Assembly: GCA_905250075.1 (NCBI GenBank)
Contig: CAJNOP010000091.1
Coordinates: 329,019 to 393,018, forward strand
Length of the DNA stretch: 64,000 bases
Source: Rotaria sp. Silwood1
Taxonomy: Eukaryota; Rotifera; Eurotatoria; Philodinida; Philodinidae
Direction of reading: 5' to 3'
Shown here in pieces: positions 23,973 through 38,600 of this stretch. The stretch's first letter is position 1; the number at the start of each line of letters is the position of its first letter. The notes under the pieces are model-generated. The model searched no databases, had not been told where the DNA came from, and worked only from the letters and a program-made list of their open reading frames with translations. A program made the position numbers and the translations under genes.

Positions 23973-24467
23973 TTACAAAGCAAGCGTATAATGTAGCCAT
24001 CGATGACTTTTCACTGCCCCACTTCTATTATATACAGCTTGAGCACGTTTATTATCTATTGAAGTTTCCCATGTTAGACATACAGCACCATGTTCACGTG
24101 CGTATCGTGCACATTCCTTTATAAGAATATCAGCAACACCTTGACCACGATATTGTTCATAAACATAAAGATCATTCATAATTGCAATACGGCCACCTTG
24201 TAATGTAGACCAACTCCAGAATATAGTAGCAAAACCAACAGGTGCTTGTTCTTTACAATCACGAACAATAAGTTGAATACCTTCATGAGTTGGATTAGCT
24301 ATAAGTGCACGAGATAAAGACATAAGAGCATCGTCATTGATTATAGGAATTTGTTCAGTTTCATTATAAAATTTACAATAAGCTTGCATTAAAGGTAATA
24401 AATCAACTAGATCATTTTCATTGACGATCTTAATACTCCAACTTGACTCAGTTACTGATGTTGACAT
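23973..24467 (-). CDS. GNAT-family N-acetyltransferase, 164 aa, intronless
   Basis: The acetyl-CoA-binding motif A is clear: NDLYVYEQYRGQGVADILI, with R-G-Q-G-V-A at 107-112 as the pyrophosphate loop. Motif B follows as DNKRAQAVYNRSGA, the usual ..A...Y...GA that closes the active site. The enzyme transfers acetyl from acetyl-CoA to an amine; the substrate is not readable. The pattern W-x-T-x-x-DN-x-x-AQ-x-x-Y-x-x-x-GA with a C-terminal W..Y.L is common in bacterial and fungal GNATs, which with the missing intron suggests possible horizontal origin, though many animal GNATs are also intronless. I start at MSTS (24467) because the open frame upstream is basic, low-complexity and untypical; an earlier Met is at 24614. 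Confidence 0.82.
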   Translation of the reverse strand: MSTSVTESSWSIKIVNENDLVDLLPLMQAYCKFYNETEQIPIINDDALMSLSRALIANPTHEGIQLIVRDCKEQAPVGFATIFWSWSTLQGGRIAIMNDLYVYEQYRGQGVADILIKECARYAREHGAVCLTWETSIDNKRAQAVYNRSGAVKSHRWLHYTLAL

Positions 24468-25218
24468 CTTTTTCTTTCGATAAAATCGGCAAAATAACAA
24501 AAAAATATTTTCTTTTTTGCTTTCTGTTATCGTCTTTGTATGAGTGGGTAGGCGACAGAAAGATACGGAGGCAATAAAAAACGTTTTACAAAGATGTCCT
24601 CTATTACTATGCATCTGACTTACGAACTAGATTTACTCGAACCTCATGTATTTATGCATTTTTATTGGGATATTTCGGATGAACTACATCTAGCTAGATC
24701 GATTCATGAAGATCTTAGTACACTTTATCACAATGTATTAAAGAATTTAAAACATAGACTGAGAGTGAACCGAACTCGAAGTGGATAAATAATTTTAAGT
24801 GCTTCAAATAATTGTAGTTAATGTATAGCTGAGTTTTTAGTTTAAATATGTAAAGAACAAGCTCATCAGCATAAGTTTTAAACAAAATGTTTGCTCAATT
24901 TTGTTTGAGCTCTTATGGAATTTACAAGAAGATCTCGGTAATACAAGACTGGAGCTTCAAAAATAGGTCGGATGGTTTCTCAAATATGCTGAAATTTTTC
25001 ACTGAAAAGAATACTCTTTTGTCGCTTCAGATACCTATGGGTATGAATCCTTCAAGGATTTTTCTAGTCTTATAAAGATTTCCTTTTGCTCGTTATCATT
25101 GATTAGATATGATTTCAAATCATGTTATTGATTATGAATTAGCTTTATTTAAAAAAAGCTTAAATATATATAAACGACGAAAAAAAAAAATTTTTTTTTT
25201 TAATATGGATACAATATT
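24468..25218. other. Intergenic, nothing recognised
   Basis: Between the GNAT start and the ABCA stop. Two small plus-strand frames (24594-24788, 24887-25075) show no domain. Confidence 0.4.
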
Positions 25219-28200
25219 TTAGTCAGTCGTCGCACGAATTCGTTTTCCAAATGACAAAAATATCTGTTCAAGTGTTGTTTGTGATATTGTATATGTTTCA
25301 ATATTTAATCTTTGCTTATTTTCTTCAAGTAATTGAAATAATTCTGCTGGTGTACTACCTACAATTTGAAATAAACCAGTTGATTGTGTTGTTTCTTTTA
25401 CTTCAACATGATATTGTTCTTGAGATAATAAAAATGATTGAACATTTTGTATTGTTATTACATTTATATCATTGTCCGTTGAACGAACTTTTATTTCAAT
25501 TGTATAACCTTGACCAAATTTTGATTTCAAATGTTGTATTGTACCTAAACAAGCTAATTGACCATGAACCATAATACCAAGACGATTACAAACACGTTCA
25601 CTAAAATAAAGAAAAAAAAACATTCTATTATCAAGTCAAAAAGTCAATGAACCTGATCGTGTCACAAAACCTTTTTAAATATTCATTTGATAAAGAATAT
25701 TAATGCCAGCCTCTCTAGAGGGTTCTGTTGCCAAGTTATGAAAATTTTTGTAAGACACCCGAAATCGGCCAATAGATCACTGGTCAATTTGAAAGAAATT
25801 GATATAGAAGGTGTTGCTCATGCTGATATTTCTTTTTCAAAGTAATACGAAGTAATAAAATCGATATTATAAAATCTGTTGTTCTCACGTAATACTTAAC
25901 TAAATCTAACGATTTTGAAACTCTATATCAATTCATTTCAAATTGACCAGTAGTCCAGTGGCTGAATACGAGAGATTTTCATTTTCTCTATCGAACGACT
26001 ATCGTCAAAGTCAAGATGTAATGGAACGATTTCCAAAAGCATCGTTACCGCAATGACCACTGAAAACTAACCACTACTTGACAGTTCAATTTACACATAG
26101 ATTGAAAAAGTTATTTGTTCTCTTTTCGAATACTGAAAACCATAAATCGCTAGGTATTTTTATACTCGAACTATTTGTGATACAACAAAGTTCATTGACA
26201 TATTAATTCATTTTATGAATTTTCTTTTTACCATTCATCCATTGAATGACTAGTTAAAATAATAGTTAATTTAGCTTTAACAGCATTTAAAAATATTTCT
26301 TGCATTTGTTGTCGTGCATTTGGATCAACACCCGTCGTTGGTTCATCAAGAATAGCAACTAATGGAGGTCCTAAACGAAAAAGAAAAACAACAACCATAT
26401 CATCTCTTTTGATTTTAATCTATTCTTACCAATTAATGCTATAGCAGTATGTAATCGACGTTTTGTTCCACCACTTAATTCATGTATATAATTATTTAAA
26501 AATGGATCAAGTAAAAATAATGAACTTATTGTATCAACAATTAATTTTATACGTGAATGTTGAACACCACGTATACGTGCTAATAAATAAAGACTATCTT
26601 GAACAGTAAGATAATTCATACTACAATTTTCTTGTGGACAATAACCTAAATGACGTGTTGATCTTATTCGACGATGAACATTTTGTCCATCAATATAAGC
26701 TGTGCCTTGTGTTGACATTAAATCACCAACAACAATACGAAATGTTGTTGTTTTTCCAGCACCCTGTGTAAATTCATTACAAATATTTGTCTTTTATTAT
26801 TTGAAAATTCTTTTCATACTTACATTATAACCAAGTAATCCAAATGCTTCACCACGACGTGCACCAAATGTTAAATGATTAACAGCTAAAACTTTACGTA
26901 TTGGATAATATTTAACAAGATTATTAACTGTTAAATGATCAGCATGTTCGTCATTATTAGATGAATTTTTTTCATTTTTTAATACTCGATGACGTTCAGC
27001 TAAAACATCATCATCAAGTTGATTTTCATTAAAATTTGATTTATATAAACATGACAATGAAAATTGTAATAAACCACTATCAATTATAATTAATATTAAT
27101 AAGAATAATAATATATGTAAAACAAGTATTCCAACATTCCATCCAATTGTATCATCACCAATTGCTGTAAAAAGTTTAAATGCAGGAATACCTAAACCCA
27201 ATGGATCAGTAATAAATCTACATAATCGACTTTTTTTTGCTAAAAGATATGTTATTATAACTTGTGCATTTATAGTTGGTGATATAACATTAAATAACCA
27301 ATATACAAATTTTTGAATAGATGTATTTCGAATAAGCATTGTTACTATTGGAATGATAATACTTATAAAATGAAAAATTATTAATAGAAAACATATTGTT
27401 ATACCACCCTAAAAAAATTAAAATCATAAATAAAAAAAAAAAACATTTCATTAATAATGAAGGAATCGCATCAAGTGATTTGATCGCTTGCTCGATACAT
27501 TTTACTTCATTAAGTAGGTTTGCTAAGATTAGAAAAAGCCTACGAAGTTTTTTTTTTTAAACAAAATACTCTAGTTCTACTCATATCTCTGGATTTATGA
27601 ACTATCAAAAAATTAGTTAGGAAACTAAAACAAGAAAATAGTAATGTTTTATATTCTATGAAAGGATCTATTCAGTCGAAAATTCTGAAAAAGAAAAATA
27701 AACATACATACAAGAATATCACTTCGGAAAAATTTTGTTAATAAATAAACAAATGGTAATGTTGGTAATGCAATTAAAATTGTTAATGGATAAAATTGTA
27801 CTCGTAAATTCCATGGACTAGCAAATTCAAGTGGAATCATAGTTTCTAATTGAGGTTTCTTATTTGGTATACCATTAAAAGTAATATCAAATATACAATA
27901 AATAGCAAGTAAATAACAAAACCATATAACTGAAATAATTATATCAAATAGATAACTAAATAGCCAATATGATGCTGGACTAGAATATAAAATACATTAA
28001 TTAAATATATTTTATTATTAACCATTAATCAACTTGAATAGGAACTACTTCGTTCGATATGAGAAGAGAGAACGTCTTCAAATGTGATTTATCAATTGAA
28101 CTGATATTTTGTTCATACGTAGGTCAGTGCAAAAAAGTAAAAATATTTTAAAACGTCGAGATCACATACATGACACTAGACTATACTATCATTACATTAG

Positions 28201-31200
28201 TCGAAAATGTTAGTTTTCCCGTAACTAAGGAAAGTTTCGATGAATCCTGACGATAACACTAACACTCTTTTGCTACATAGTAAAAAAAAAATAATCTGAA
28301 GTTTCACTTACTGTAGACCACTGATATTCAATAATGATAAAAAGCTATCTTTTCGTTCACTGATTAAAAATACAGTTGTATAAAAGAATAAAATATAAAA
28401 TATAAATCTACAAAACAAAAGAAAAGACAAAGAATTAAAATTAAAATTTTTTAATATGACATACACATCAAGCATGAGTGATGTTGGTAATAATTTAAGA
28501 AAACATGATGCTGTACTTAATAAATTCATAAAAGTACTAACAGATGGTTTTGCTGTAAAATTTCCTATATTTTTATAAATAAGTGTTGTTTGAATTGATG
28601 CACTCGTATCATTTAATATATGTTTATAGAATGTATTTGATGCAAGTGAAACAATTTCATAACCTGATATTAAATTAGATGATAATACTTGAATTGTATA
28701 TTTATTTCCAATTGGTTTAGGAATACTAAAACCAAGATAAATATCTGTATATGTATATGGACGATCAATTCGTTTTTCTAGAAATAATAAGATGTTTAAG
28801 ATTAGTTTAGTTTTTGATTATATAAAAAAAGAAACATTTACGCCAAATATTTTGATTCATTTCAAATATATTTGCTGATCCTTGTTCAAGTTTTGAACCA
28901 TCAATCGATGCACGAAAATATTTTTCTATAATTGGATCTACATGATATAAAATTGTTTGTGGATTAAGAGAATTTATATTCATATTAAATATTCCATTTT
29001 CATTTTCATTAGAAAATATTAAATTTGATAGAAGATTATATAAAATAGGTAATAATAAAACAATAAATGTTAATCCCCAACGACGATAACGTATAAGTGA
29101 AGTTTTTATTATTAAACCATAACATTGATTTAAATGATAACGAATACCAGTAAGAAAATGTCGATTATTAAATACATAATCACATTGTTTGTCTAGAAAA
29201 ATGATAAAAATTAATTAATCCTCTGTGAGAATAGTCTAGTAATCACTATCAGATGTCAAGACATTGTTTACTAAATTTCTCAAGTTAAATAAAACTTAAT
29301 TACAAACCGATTGTATCAATATTGATCGATGTTGAATGGAATTCATTATTATTTTTTATATCTCGTGTTATTTTTAAAAATACATCATCCATAGTACTAT
29401 TTTGTACTCCATAATTTTTAATTCGATTTTGGTTTTTCATCATTTCAAGTTGATTTAATGCTTGTACAAATTGTTCATTTGGTTGTTGATTAGTTCGAAA
29501 AACAACATCACCATCAAATATATCTGTTTCAATTTTTAATTTTGGTAAATATTGACGTAATTCATTTTGAATATCATTTGTATGATAATCATTTTGTTTA
29601 TTAATAACTAATTTATAACCTAAAAATTTATTTTTAAGCAAAAAAGAAACATCTTTTTTTTTCTTTTTCTACCTGATCCATATTGTTCTTTTAATTTAGC
29701 TGATGTTCCATCAGCTTTTATATTTCCATTAGCAATAATCATAATACGATCCGATAATGCATCACTTTCTTCCATAAAATGTGTTGTTAACAGAAGTGTT
29801 TTACCTTCTTTCATTGAACGTAACCAATCCCATAATAAACGACGATTAGATGGATCAAGTCCACTTGATGGCTAAATATATTAAAATTTTGTTTTTTGAA
29901 TAGAAAACAAACAAAAATTTTGATCATGCAATATTTACTTCATCAAGAAGAACAATTTTTGTATCTCCAATAAATGCACAAGCTAATGATAAACGTCTTT
30001 TCATTCCACCTGATAATGAATTACAATAAAGATCTTGTGAAGCTTGAAGATCAACTAAATAAAGCATTTCTTTAGCTAATTTTTCTTTATTTTTTCCAAA
30101 TCCTCGAGCTGTTGCATAAAATTCTAATTGTTCTTTTACAGTTAATAAATCAAAAAGAATATTATGTTGAGGACAATAACCCATTGATTTTCTTAATATA
30201 TCAATATTTAATCGAGTATCAAATTCGATACCATCTTCATTTTCAATTGTTATTGCACCCGATGTTTGTTTATATATTCCAATTAGACAATTAAATATTG
30301 TTGTTTTTCCAGAACCATTTGGTCCAAGTAATGATGTTATTTGATTTTCATATAAATTAAATGAAACATCATTAACTGCTATTTTATCAAGACCAAATTT
30401 TTTAACAAGACGATGAACACGTACAATAGGTTTTCCATGAGAATTTGTTTTTGAATGTGATGTATTATCATTAGAAAAAGAATTATGATAATCAATTTTT
30501 TCTGAACGCCAATAATCTCGTTTCAATAGAAAATTCCATTCAAGTGGAATACCATATATACCTAAAATATTTGTATTAAGAAAAATTTCGCTCAATATAT
30601 AGTAAACTAATAACTAATTGACGAAAAAAAACTTTATACGAAACAAAATTCTCATGAAGATTTTTGATTCAGAATAAAAAACATAGTCATCATAATATTT
30701 CTTCAGAGTATTTTTGTTTAATGAACTTTCTAGAAAGTTAACTTTTGTAACAGGACAAAATCATGCATTTCAAATAATGAATTCATTAGCTAAAATTCTG
30801 AAGGTATGGGTGTGGAGAAACACTCATCTACGCCTATATTCACATACGCACCCACACCAACTCTAATCCTGAAAGCCTTAATGCATTTAGACGTCTCAGC
30901 TGTTCAATGTGAACTTATACAGAGAAAGATACAAAGGGCGTGCAAAAATTCTCTATAGATTCATTCATATATCTTTACCTGGAAATACTTTTTCCAAATA
31001 CCAAGACAATACCCAATAGAACATACAACTTAAAATCATTATAATCAATGTTGGAAAATACATTGGTACATTACGATAAATCGTTTGAAATACTGATATG
31101 TCTTTGTTTGCTAAATCATGTAAAATTGCTTGCTTGAAACACAAAAAACAATATCTTAATTCAATTATCAAAAAATTTAAAAGAAAATCCTCACTTGAAA

Positions 31201-33194
31201 TAATGAATGTCCAGCAATATAAGGACTAAAAAATATTAATACATATTGTATAGCTGTCGGCCATACAATACTATATGGAAAAACAATTAACGATATCATG
31301 TAAATTAAAAATGTACCCAATATTGCACGAACATTTTTATCAAATAATTGTACATTCATTATACAAAATGATATTAATTGTAAACTAAATATTAAATAAC
31401 CAATAAAGAGAATACCAAAATTCACTGTATTAAAATATGCATCTGGTTTTAATTTTAATTTATATACAATACATAAGAGTAGAGTTAAAAGAAAAATAAT
31501 AATAAATGTTCTATAAAAAAAAATGATTTTTTTTTTATTAAAAAAATTCTTTCATTTTTTTTTACCGAATAGCTTGAGCAAAATTATTTAATATAGGTTC
31601 AATTCCAAGTACTTTCAAAATTTCTTTAACTTTAGCATTTTTTTCTTGAATTAAACTGATTAGAAGAATTATATATCTAATTAATAACAGAACAAAATAA
31701 TTTTATTGACTTTCTATTGTTTTACTTACGGAATAAGAAAGATAAAATCAATCAAAATCAAAATTGTTGTAGGAAGTATTGATCCAGATTCTTAATAAGA
31801 AAAAAAAACAACGAAAATCAATATTCTATTCGAATTGATATTAATTTCAACATACCAAAAAGTGAATCTCTACGAATTGGTGTACAAGTCATAGGACTTC
31901 TTTCAAGTTCGAACTCAACTGTTTTATTTGTCTGATAATCGATAAGTAATGAATCAATAAACATTTTGACATCAGTAAATTCAGGTAATTCCGAACCTTC
32001 TCGATTATCACTATCCGTTATATTTGATCGATCGGGAATCAAAGCTAAAAAGAAAAATGAAATTTCATCTTATTAAATAATATAAAAGTGATATGATATA
32101 CTTGGATGTAAGAATGATATAAATGACATATCAACTGGTGTATTTTTTGTAAAAACATTCGACGTTCGAACAATTATGTTATCTAAAAAAAAAACCAAAT
32201 GACTCATAATCATCATTCACTTTTTTTTGTATTCATTAATTATTTTACTACTAACAATCAAGATTACGTTCATTTTTCAAATTTGATGTTGAACCAAAAT
32301 CAATAATAATTGTATTTTCGTTTTCATCTTGTAATAAATAAGTTTCATTTCCATCATTTATAATTTGATCCCTTTGAATCAAAATTATTCTTTATTATAT
32401 GATTAATATGTGTATATATGTGAGATTAACTTACCATATTTTAGTATTATCACAATTCATTTTTGTCAGACGTATTTCAGCAAGTTTAACAAGTTCTTTA
32501 GTTTCATTTGTCATTGGTTGAAATACAATATTTGTTCTATTTGAAATTGTATTGAAATATAATGAAGGCCATTCACGTCTTTTATAACTTGGTGGAAATT
32601 TAAAACATTTCGAAAATAAATCTTTTGATAATGTTGTTTTTTTTGTTGTTGTATTCATATTTTGTGAGCAAAGAGAATGACCAAAACTTGTGGATAATAA
32701 ATCAGGATTTGTATTCATTTCTCTGATAAGTGAATTTGTTGCATAACGAGCTAATGCTAATAATGCTATTATAATCAGAGGAAATAATAATTCACAAAGT
32801 ATTGTTGGACAACATCCACAACATCGTTGTCGATATGAATAACGAAGTGAACGTTGAAGTAATAAATTAAGTTTATGAGATGAACTAATGGAAGAATATT
32901 CAGTTTTAGTTAACTTTTGATGATCGGTTTGATTTTCCGACATTGGATATTCCATGGTAATATTCATTGAATTTTTATCTAAATTATATGAACGTGATTT
33001 TGTTTTTACTTTAATGGTATAATCATCATTAATAAACATTTGTGATGAATCTATGATTTATAAATGATAAGAAAAAAAAAAAAAAGAATATTCTCGAAAA
33101 TAGAAGCATATTTTTATTCAATAGAGCAATAGTTACTTTGTATTATTCCTGATGGTGTTTTTCTCAGTGAATCAGAGTCATGTATTTTATTCAT
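25219..33194 (-). CDS. ABCA-subfamily full ABC transporter, 20 exons, 1760 aa
   Basis: Exons: 33137-33194, 32435-33050, 32256-32371, 32102-32182, 31856-32044, 31730-31790, 31566-31655, 31195-31510, 30979-31132, 29939-30561, 29673-29871, 29308-29619, 28842-29192, 28465-28777, 28312-28407, 27712-27979, 26824-27408, 26430-26763, 26232-26370, 25219-25600. All phases agree and the sum is 1761 codons. Each half has a membrane helix, a large lumenal loop, a helix bundle and a nucleotide-binding domain. NBD1: Walker A GPNGSGKT (640-647), LSGGM (743), Walker B IVLLDE (763-768). NBD2: GYNGAGKT (1474-1481), LSGGT (1572), VAILDE (1592-1597), switch H1629. Family marks are LIQEKNAKVKEILKVLGI and SASYWLF-like SPASYWLF. 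ABCA proteins move or flip lipids. The exact paralogue is not clear. Confidence 0.93.
25738..25982. repeat. Foldback (MITE-like) repeat in the last ABCA intron
   Basis: Arms 25779-25808 (cactggtcaatttgaaag...) and 25923-25952 are reverse complements over about 30 bases with few mismatches. Weaker complementarity extends outward to atgaaaat / attttcat. The element makes this intron (25601-26231) far longer than its neighbours. No clear target duplication was found. Confidence 0.55.
30790..30860. repeat. Small TG-rich hairpin motif in an ABCA intron
   Basis: Contains atgggtgtgg followed about 35 bases later by cacccacacc, a short inverted pair built of the same TGTGGG/CCCACA words as the large array at 61.3 kb. 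Confidence 0.5.
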
Positions 33195-35655
33195 TTATTT
33201 ATTCACAATAAATATTAATGAATAAGTTTCTATGAAATAGAAAAATAAGATTTTGATTTTCTCTGTGAATATAATAAATTATTTTAATTGATTATCAATG
33301 TATGAATAATTCTAATCTTTTTTTCTGATGTTATTATTTATTTACAATACCTAAAAGAAGAATTTCAAAACAGAACAGTGCGTCTGCATTAGCAGATGTA
33401 CATTACTTAAGAAATAATTTTCGTTTTTCTCAATGATACGTGCAAAAAAACGAATAGAAATAAACAAATGACTAAAGAGTCAATGACTTACATCAATTAT
33501 TTAATATAGTATGGTGTCCTACGCACTTTTCTCTCTCATACTCTCTGTATATTACTCAAATGTCGGATTTTATAAATATACATTGATAAGCTAATCAAAC
33601 AGCAATGGAAAAAAAAGCATCCGAGGTTAAAATTTCATATTTATCATGTTGACAAGAATTAGAACTGACATTGAAGTTATGTTTATAGTGGAACAAGTTT
33701 ATTTTATTTTTTATTTGGACCATTTGAGATAAAATACTAATTATACATAATTACTTTTTCGAGACAAGGGTTGACGTAAGTAAGTAATGAAAGTTAAACA
33801 TAGACATCATTTAAACAAACAATACAACTGTTTATGTTTTACTTAATAGATAATCGTAAGAGAAACAAAAACGAGCATAACTGTTTTGTTTCGATTTGAT
33901 TTTTTATTTCTCGGAAGAAATTATTATATAAAATTTTTTTTTTCAAAATCAAATACCACACCATTATCAAATCGTTCTGTGTTATATATAAATATATATA
34001 TTTAACAATGTAGCATTCTATGAATAGTTGTCATATGCTGATATGGTTTATTATTGGATGTATATCTAATACTTGAAAAAAAACTATTTCCTCAAGTTTT
34101 TGTCATTTTACAAATATACAAAATGACAGGGCATCTGATATATATTTTATTCCAAATTTTATTTAATTATTCTCGACATAGAATTTTATATGCAGAACAA
34201 GTAATAACTAAATACTTACCTTCATTAGAAGACTACTCTTGTTATAGAAACAATAATGTGAGCATAATTAGAAGATTTGATATATTCAATTTTGTCGAAA
34301 ATTCAGCACTTTAGTTAGTTTGTTAACATCAAAATATACTTAGTTATCAAGATTTTGAAGCCAAAAATTGTAAAAAGACTAAGATCAACATTATATTTCA
34401 AAACTCTACAAACCTCTTTCTAAACACTCAAAAGTCTTTTGGGAAATTTGTTCAATGAAAAATTAGGAAAGTACATAAGCTACACTAGAAGATGAGGATT
34501 CTTCTATTGCATAGAAAGGTTTAAAATATTGTTAACGAAGAAATATGTGCAACTCCTGCAATCCATACTCTGGTATATATATATATATGAATCTTCAGGA
34601 AACTAAGAATGATCTACTATAGCTTGGATGTTTGTCTTTGTCTGTCTTGAGCTCTGAGGTTTTTACAATGTCACTATCATTCTAGTGATGTCTAACTAAA
34701 GAAATGAAATATTCTTTCAATATATTATAACAATGCCGAATATTCGTAACAATATTTCGAATTTCTAAGACTCTTATAAATGAAGAGCTTTGAGTTTAAA
34801 GTTTCAGCTCTTTCAATTAAACCAAGAAGAAATGCAGACAGGTTTATATTGAGTGAAAAAATAGTATTGAATTTTTTAAAATCAATTCAAGATCTATTCA
34901 TGGTCAATATATGAAGTTATATAATATCCGATAGTTTCGAATAATGATTTCTACTTTCACGGCTCTTATTTTTCTCAGATTGTCATCAACATTGCACCTC
35001 TTAAATGATAAAAATGAAATTCAAAGCTAAAGTAATAATTGGTATAAAATTGGCTAACAAACATAAATGCAGTGAGAATAAAACTACTGAATTTCAAATT
35101 CCATTTCGATCTTGTATTAAATTATCGATTAGAAGATGATCGATTAACAATAGCAAACGTGGTGATGGTGGCTGAAAATGCAAAAACTTCTTTTGGCTTT
35201 CAATGGCAGCAGCCGACAAGTTTTCGAAGCTTTTTTTAAAAATTTCTCTTGCTTCGTGAACTTTTGGATTCAAAAAGCGGAGCAAATGTTGGTGGAGAGC
35301 CCAATAATAAGAAACTAGTCAAAAACATTCCTGAAAATTCATCAAACGACTGTATAAATATCAATTTGCATTGTTAATAATTAGATTTCTATTATTTGTT
35401 ACAATGACTTTTTTGTAGACACAATCACAGTTAAAACAAAATACGAAAAAATATATTTGTTCAAGGCTGACCCAAAGCGATTAATTTTAGGGAATGTTGC
35501 AACTTTTTCAAAGGAAGGAATAAAAGTTTTTCTTTTCTCTTGTAGAATGCAAGAAAAATTTTCGATTCTACTTAGTGAAAACGAAAATTTTCTATTACTG
35601 GGAGAGTTACACACTCCTCTCTCCTAATCAAGTCAACCCCACATTAGTCTTTGTT
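33195..35655. other. Intergenic between the two ABC transporter genes
   Basis: About 2.4 kb, AT-rich, holding the ABCA promoter and the 3' flank of ABCD3. Small frames (34054-34314 +, 35094-35285 -, 35399-35614 -) have no recognisable domain. Nothing else was seen. Confidence 0.4.
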
Positions 35656-38600
35656 CTAAGATCCAAATTCAGATGTATGTTCGTCAATTGGTTTAAATGA
35701 ATAACTTCCACGACCATCCATATATAAGCAATACTAAAATATTTGAAAAAATTATTATTTTTTTCTTTCTTAAAAAATTCATTTTACTTCATGATATTTC
35801 CATAAACTTTTTCGATGTGAAACAGTAAATAAAGTAATACCAGCCTTAAATATAATTTAATTAATAAATGTAATTTTTCCATTTATAAACACTTACTGTT
35901 CGACAATATTCATACATAAATCCTTCAACATCAACTGAAACTGCACTTGTACATTCATCAAGAATAGCAAATTGAGGTTTATGATAGAAGAGACGTGCCA
36001 TCTTAATTAAAAAACAATTAAGATTTTGAATTTACAAAATAAACATTAACAGAGTTAGAATTCAGAATAATAAATTTTCATATTCAAAATAGAGTTGGAT
36101 TGCTTTAATATATCCCCTTGGGAAAAAAACATTGTTGTCTAATCATCTTCAAGACTTTTTCTCAGAGTACCAAAAAGTAATTATCTTCCATAGGCTGGTA
36201 ATGATGATAGCATCTGATGTCAATCAAGATTATCATGAAGAATCTACCAAGACAAGCAAATTTTTGTCTTAAAAAGATTAGCAGAAGATTTTATGACTTA
36301 GCCAAGGCCACTGACACTGACACTGCGAGAGAAAAAGTTATACGAATTAGAACTAAAAATTAAAGAGAAATTTTCTATAATTTTTAGCGAATTATGTTAC
36401 ATATCACAACGATCAAAGCGAAATTCAGAAGAGATAAGGAAAAAATTAAAACAGAATTCGTTTCTATACACCATTGAAGCCGAATTATGATCGTTCTACT
36501 GAATTTTCGACCCAGCCTTTGGCACATACGGAGAAGTTAAAAATCAGAATTTTGACTAGAATTTTTCTCATAGATAAGTCGAGTAGCCCTTAGAAAGTGT
36601 TGGAAATGTTAACCAAAAAGAGTGTTCTTTGGTTGAGATATCGAATTTCTAAAAGCTGATCGCTTGTCACAGATATAATGCGAAAATGAATTTTACTTGA
36701 CAATTCGATATCTCGATACAGAAAAATATCCTTTTCTGCTAACACTTTCAGAAAAGTCTACAGATCATTCAATTTATGTATGAACGAAATGTTGTTTTTT
36801 AATTTTCAAGTAAATAGCTATAGATAGGTCAAAAACTCAGTCTAACGATGAAAACTCGGTTCAAAAGGCCCATAGGGGACTAAGTATTTTAGACTTTTGT
36901 TAGTCTTACCAAGCCATTCTTGTAAGCTTAATATGAACTCAAACAGCATGTATCTGTTCAATGTTGCTTCACTTTATTAAAGACTTCAAGTATTCGTATT
37001 AGATCATAAGAATAATAAAAACAAAACTCGAGAATATACGTTCTAATTTTATAGTGAAGAATTTTGATTAAAGTAAGGTATAAAAAACAATAATGAAATG
37101 AATACTTACAGCAATACGTTGTTTTTCTCCACCTGAAAGTACATCCATCCAATCTTGTACACCATCGAAACCTCCTTCTCGTTGTACTAAATATGTTAAT
37201 TGAACTTTATCGAGTAATTCATTTAAATTATCATCTTTAATTCCTTTACGACGCATATCACCATGTGAATCAGGATAAATAATTTGATCACGTAATGTAC
37301 CAATAGTCATATATGGTTTTTGAGGAATATAAAACAAATGTCCACTACCTGGCTTTGTTAATATTCCACTTGCAAGTGGCCATAACTATTATAAATAATA
37401 ACAAATATATATAATTTAATGAATTATATTATTATTTACTTCACCAATTGTACGAAATAAACTTGATTTTCCACATCCATTTGGTCCAACAACAATAACA
37501 TTTTGACCTGATCGTACTGTAAAATTAAGATTTTCAATTAAAACATCACCTATAAAATAAGTTTTTTTTTTATGTTATAAAATAATTTATATCTATAAAT
37601 TTTCTTATTACCATTTGGTGTCATAAGTTTAACATTTTCAAATCTAAATATCAATTTTTATTTTCATTTTTATCAATAGATTTTTCTTTTCTTACTTTAT
37701 AATTCCATCTTGTGTACGAATACATTCTTCATCGTTTTTCTTGTCAATTGTAGTATTATTAATTCCAGTACGAACATAATTACCTTGATTGACATCTGAT
37801 AAAACTCCAATTAAATCTGTAACACGTGTTGTAAAACTAATCAAGATAAATCAAACCTAATGTTAGATATTATTTATTGGAATTCTTATTACCCGGCTAA
37901 TTTTGTTAATTCACGACCAGCAAGAACCTATAATCAATGATCTTTTCAATTAAATGATGACAATATAAACCTCTTACCAAACGACCCACAGCTAGAAATA
38001 TAGAAGAAAAAGAATAGTCTTTGTATCAAATGTTAAAGAAAACATACCTTCAGCAAGTCGCATAAGCATTCGACCAGATGAATAATAATCCTACAAAAAA
38101 CAGAATTTAAAATATGGTCTGTACTCAACTTCGAGTTTGACTTGAGAAGAGTTGATATTAGCCTACTCAAGTACAGCATTTAAGTTATGGATTGAAATTT
38201 AGACTGATTATTTTCTAACAGAAAACAATAAATAACTGAAATTTAGATCTTTCATTTAACTAGGCACATAGAGAACAAAAATCTAAATCCTTACAGGCCT
38301 GTGAGGCGTTCAAGTTTGTAGCCCTATAGATCAACAATTCTTTTGCGAAGCACTATCTAAAGCAGTATTGAAGTATATGAGTTAAAATTTGATCTTTCTC
38401 TAGACTGTGACAAGCGTTGATATATGATCCTTTTTTCCATAATTTTGAGCACCTAACTCTGATGGCAACATTTTCAAAAACGAACACAGTAGTTTTCAGG
38501 TCTCCGAAAACCAGTTTTTTTAGAAAAGAGCATACAATCAGAAACAAAATGAGAGATTGCCGTATGTTTTGTGACCTGCCATTAAAAATTATTTCATAAG

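Noticed and set aside
34054..34314. 86-codon plus-strand frame between the ABC genes
   Set aside because: No recognisable domain; composition fits random AT-rich sequence.
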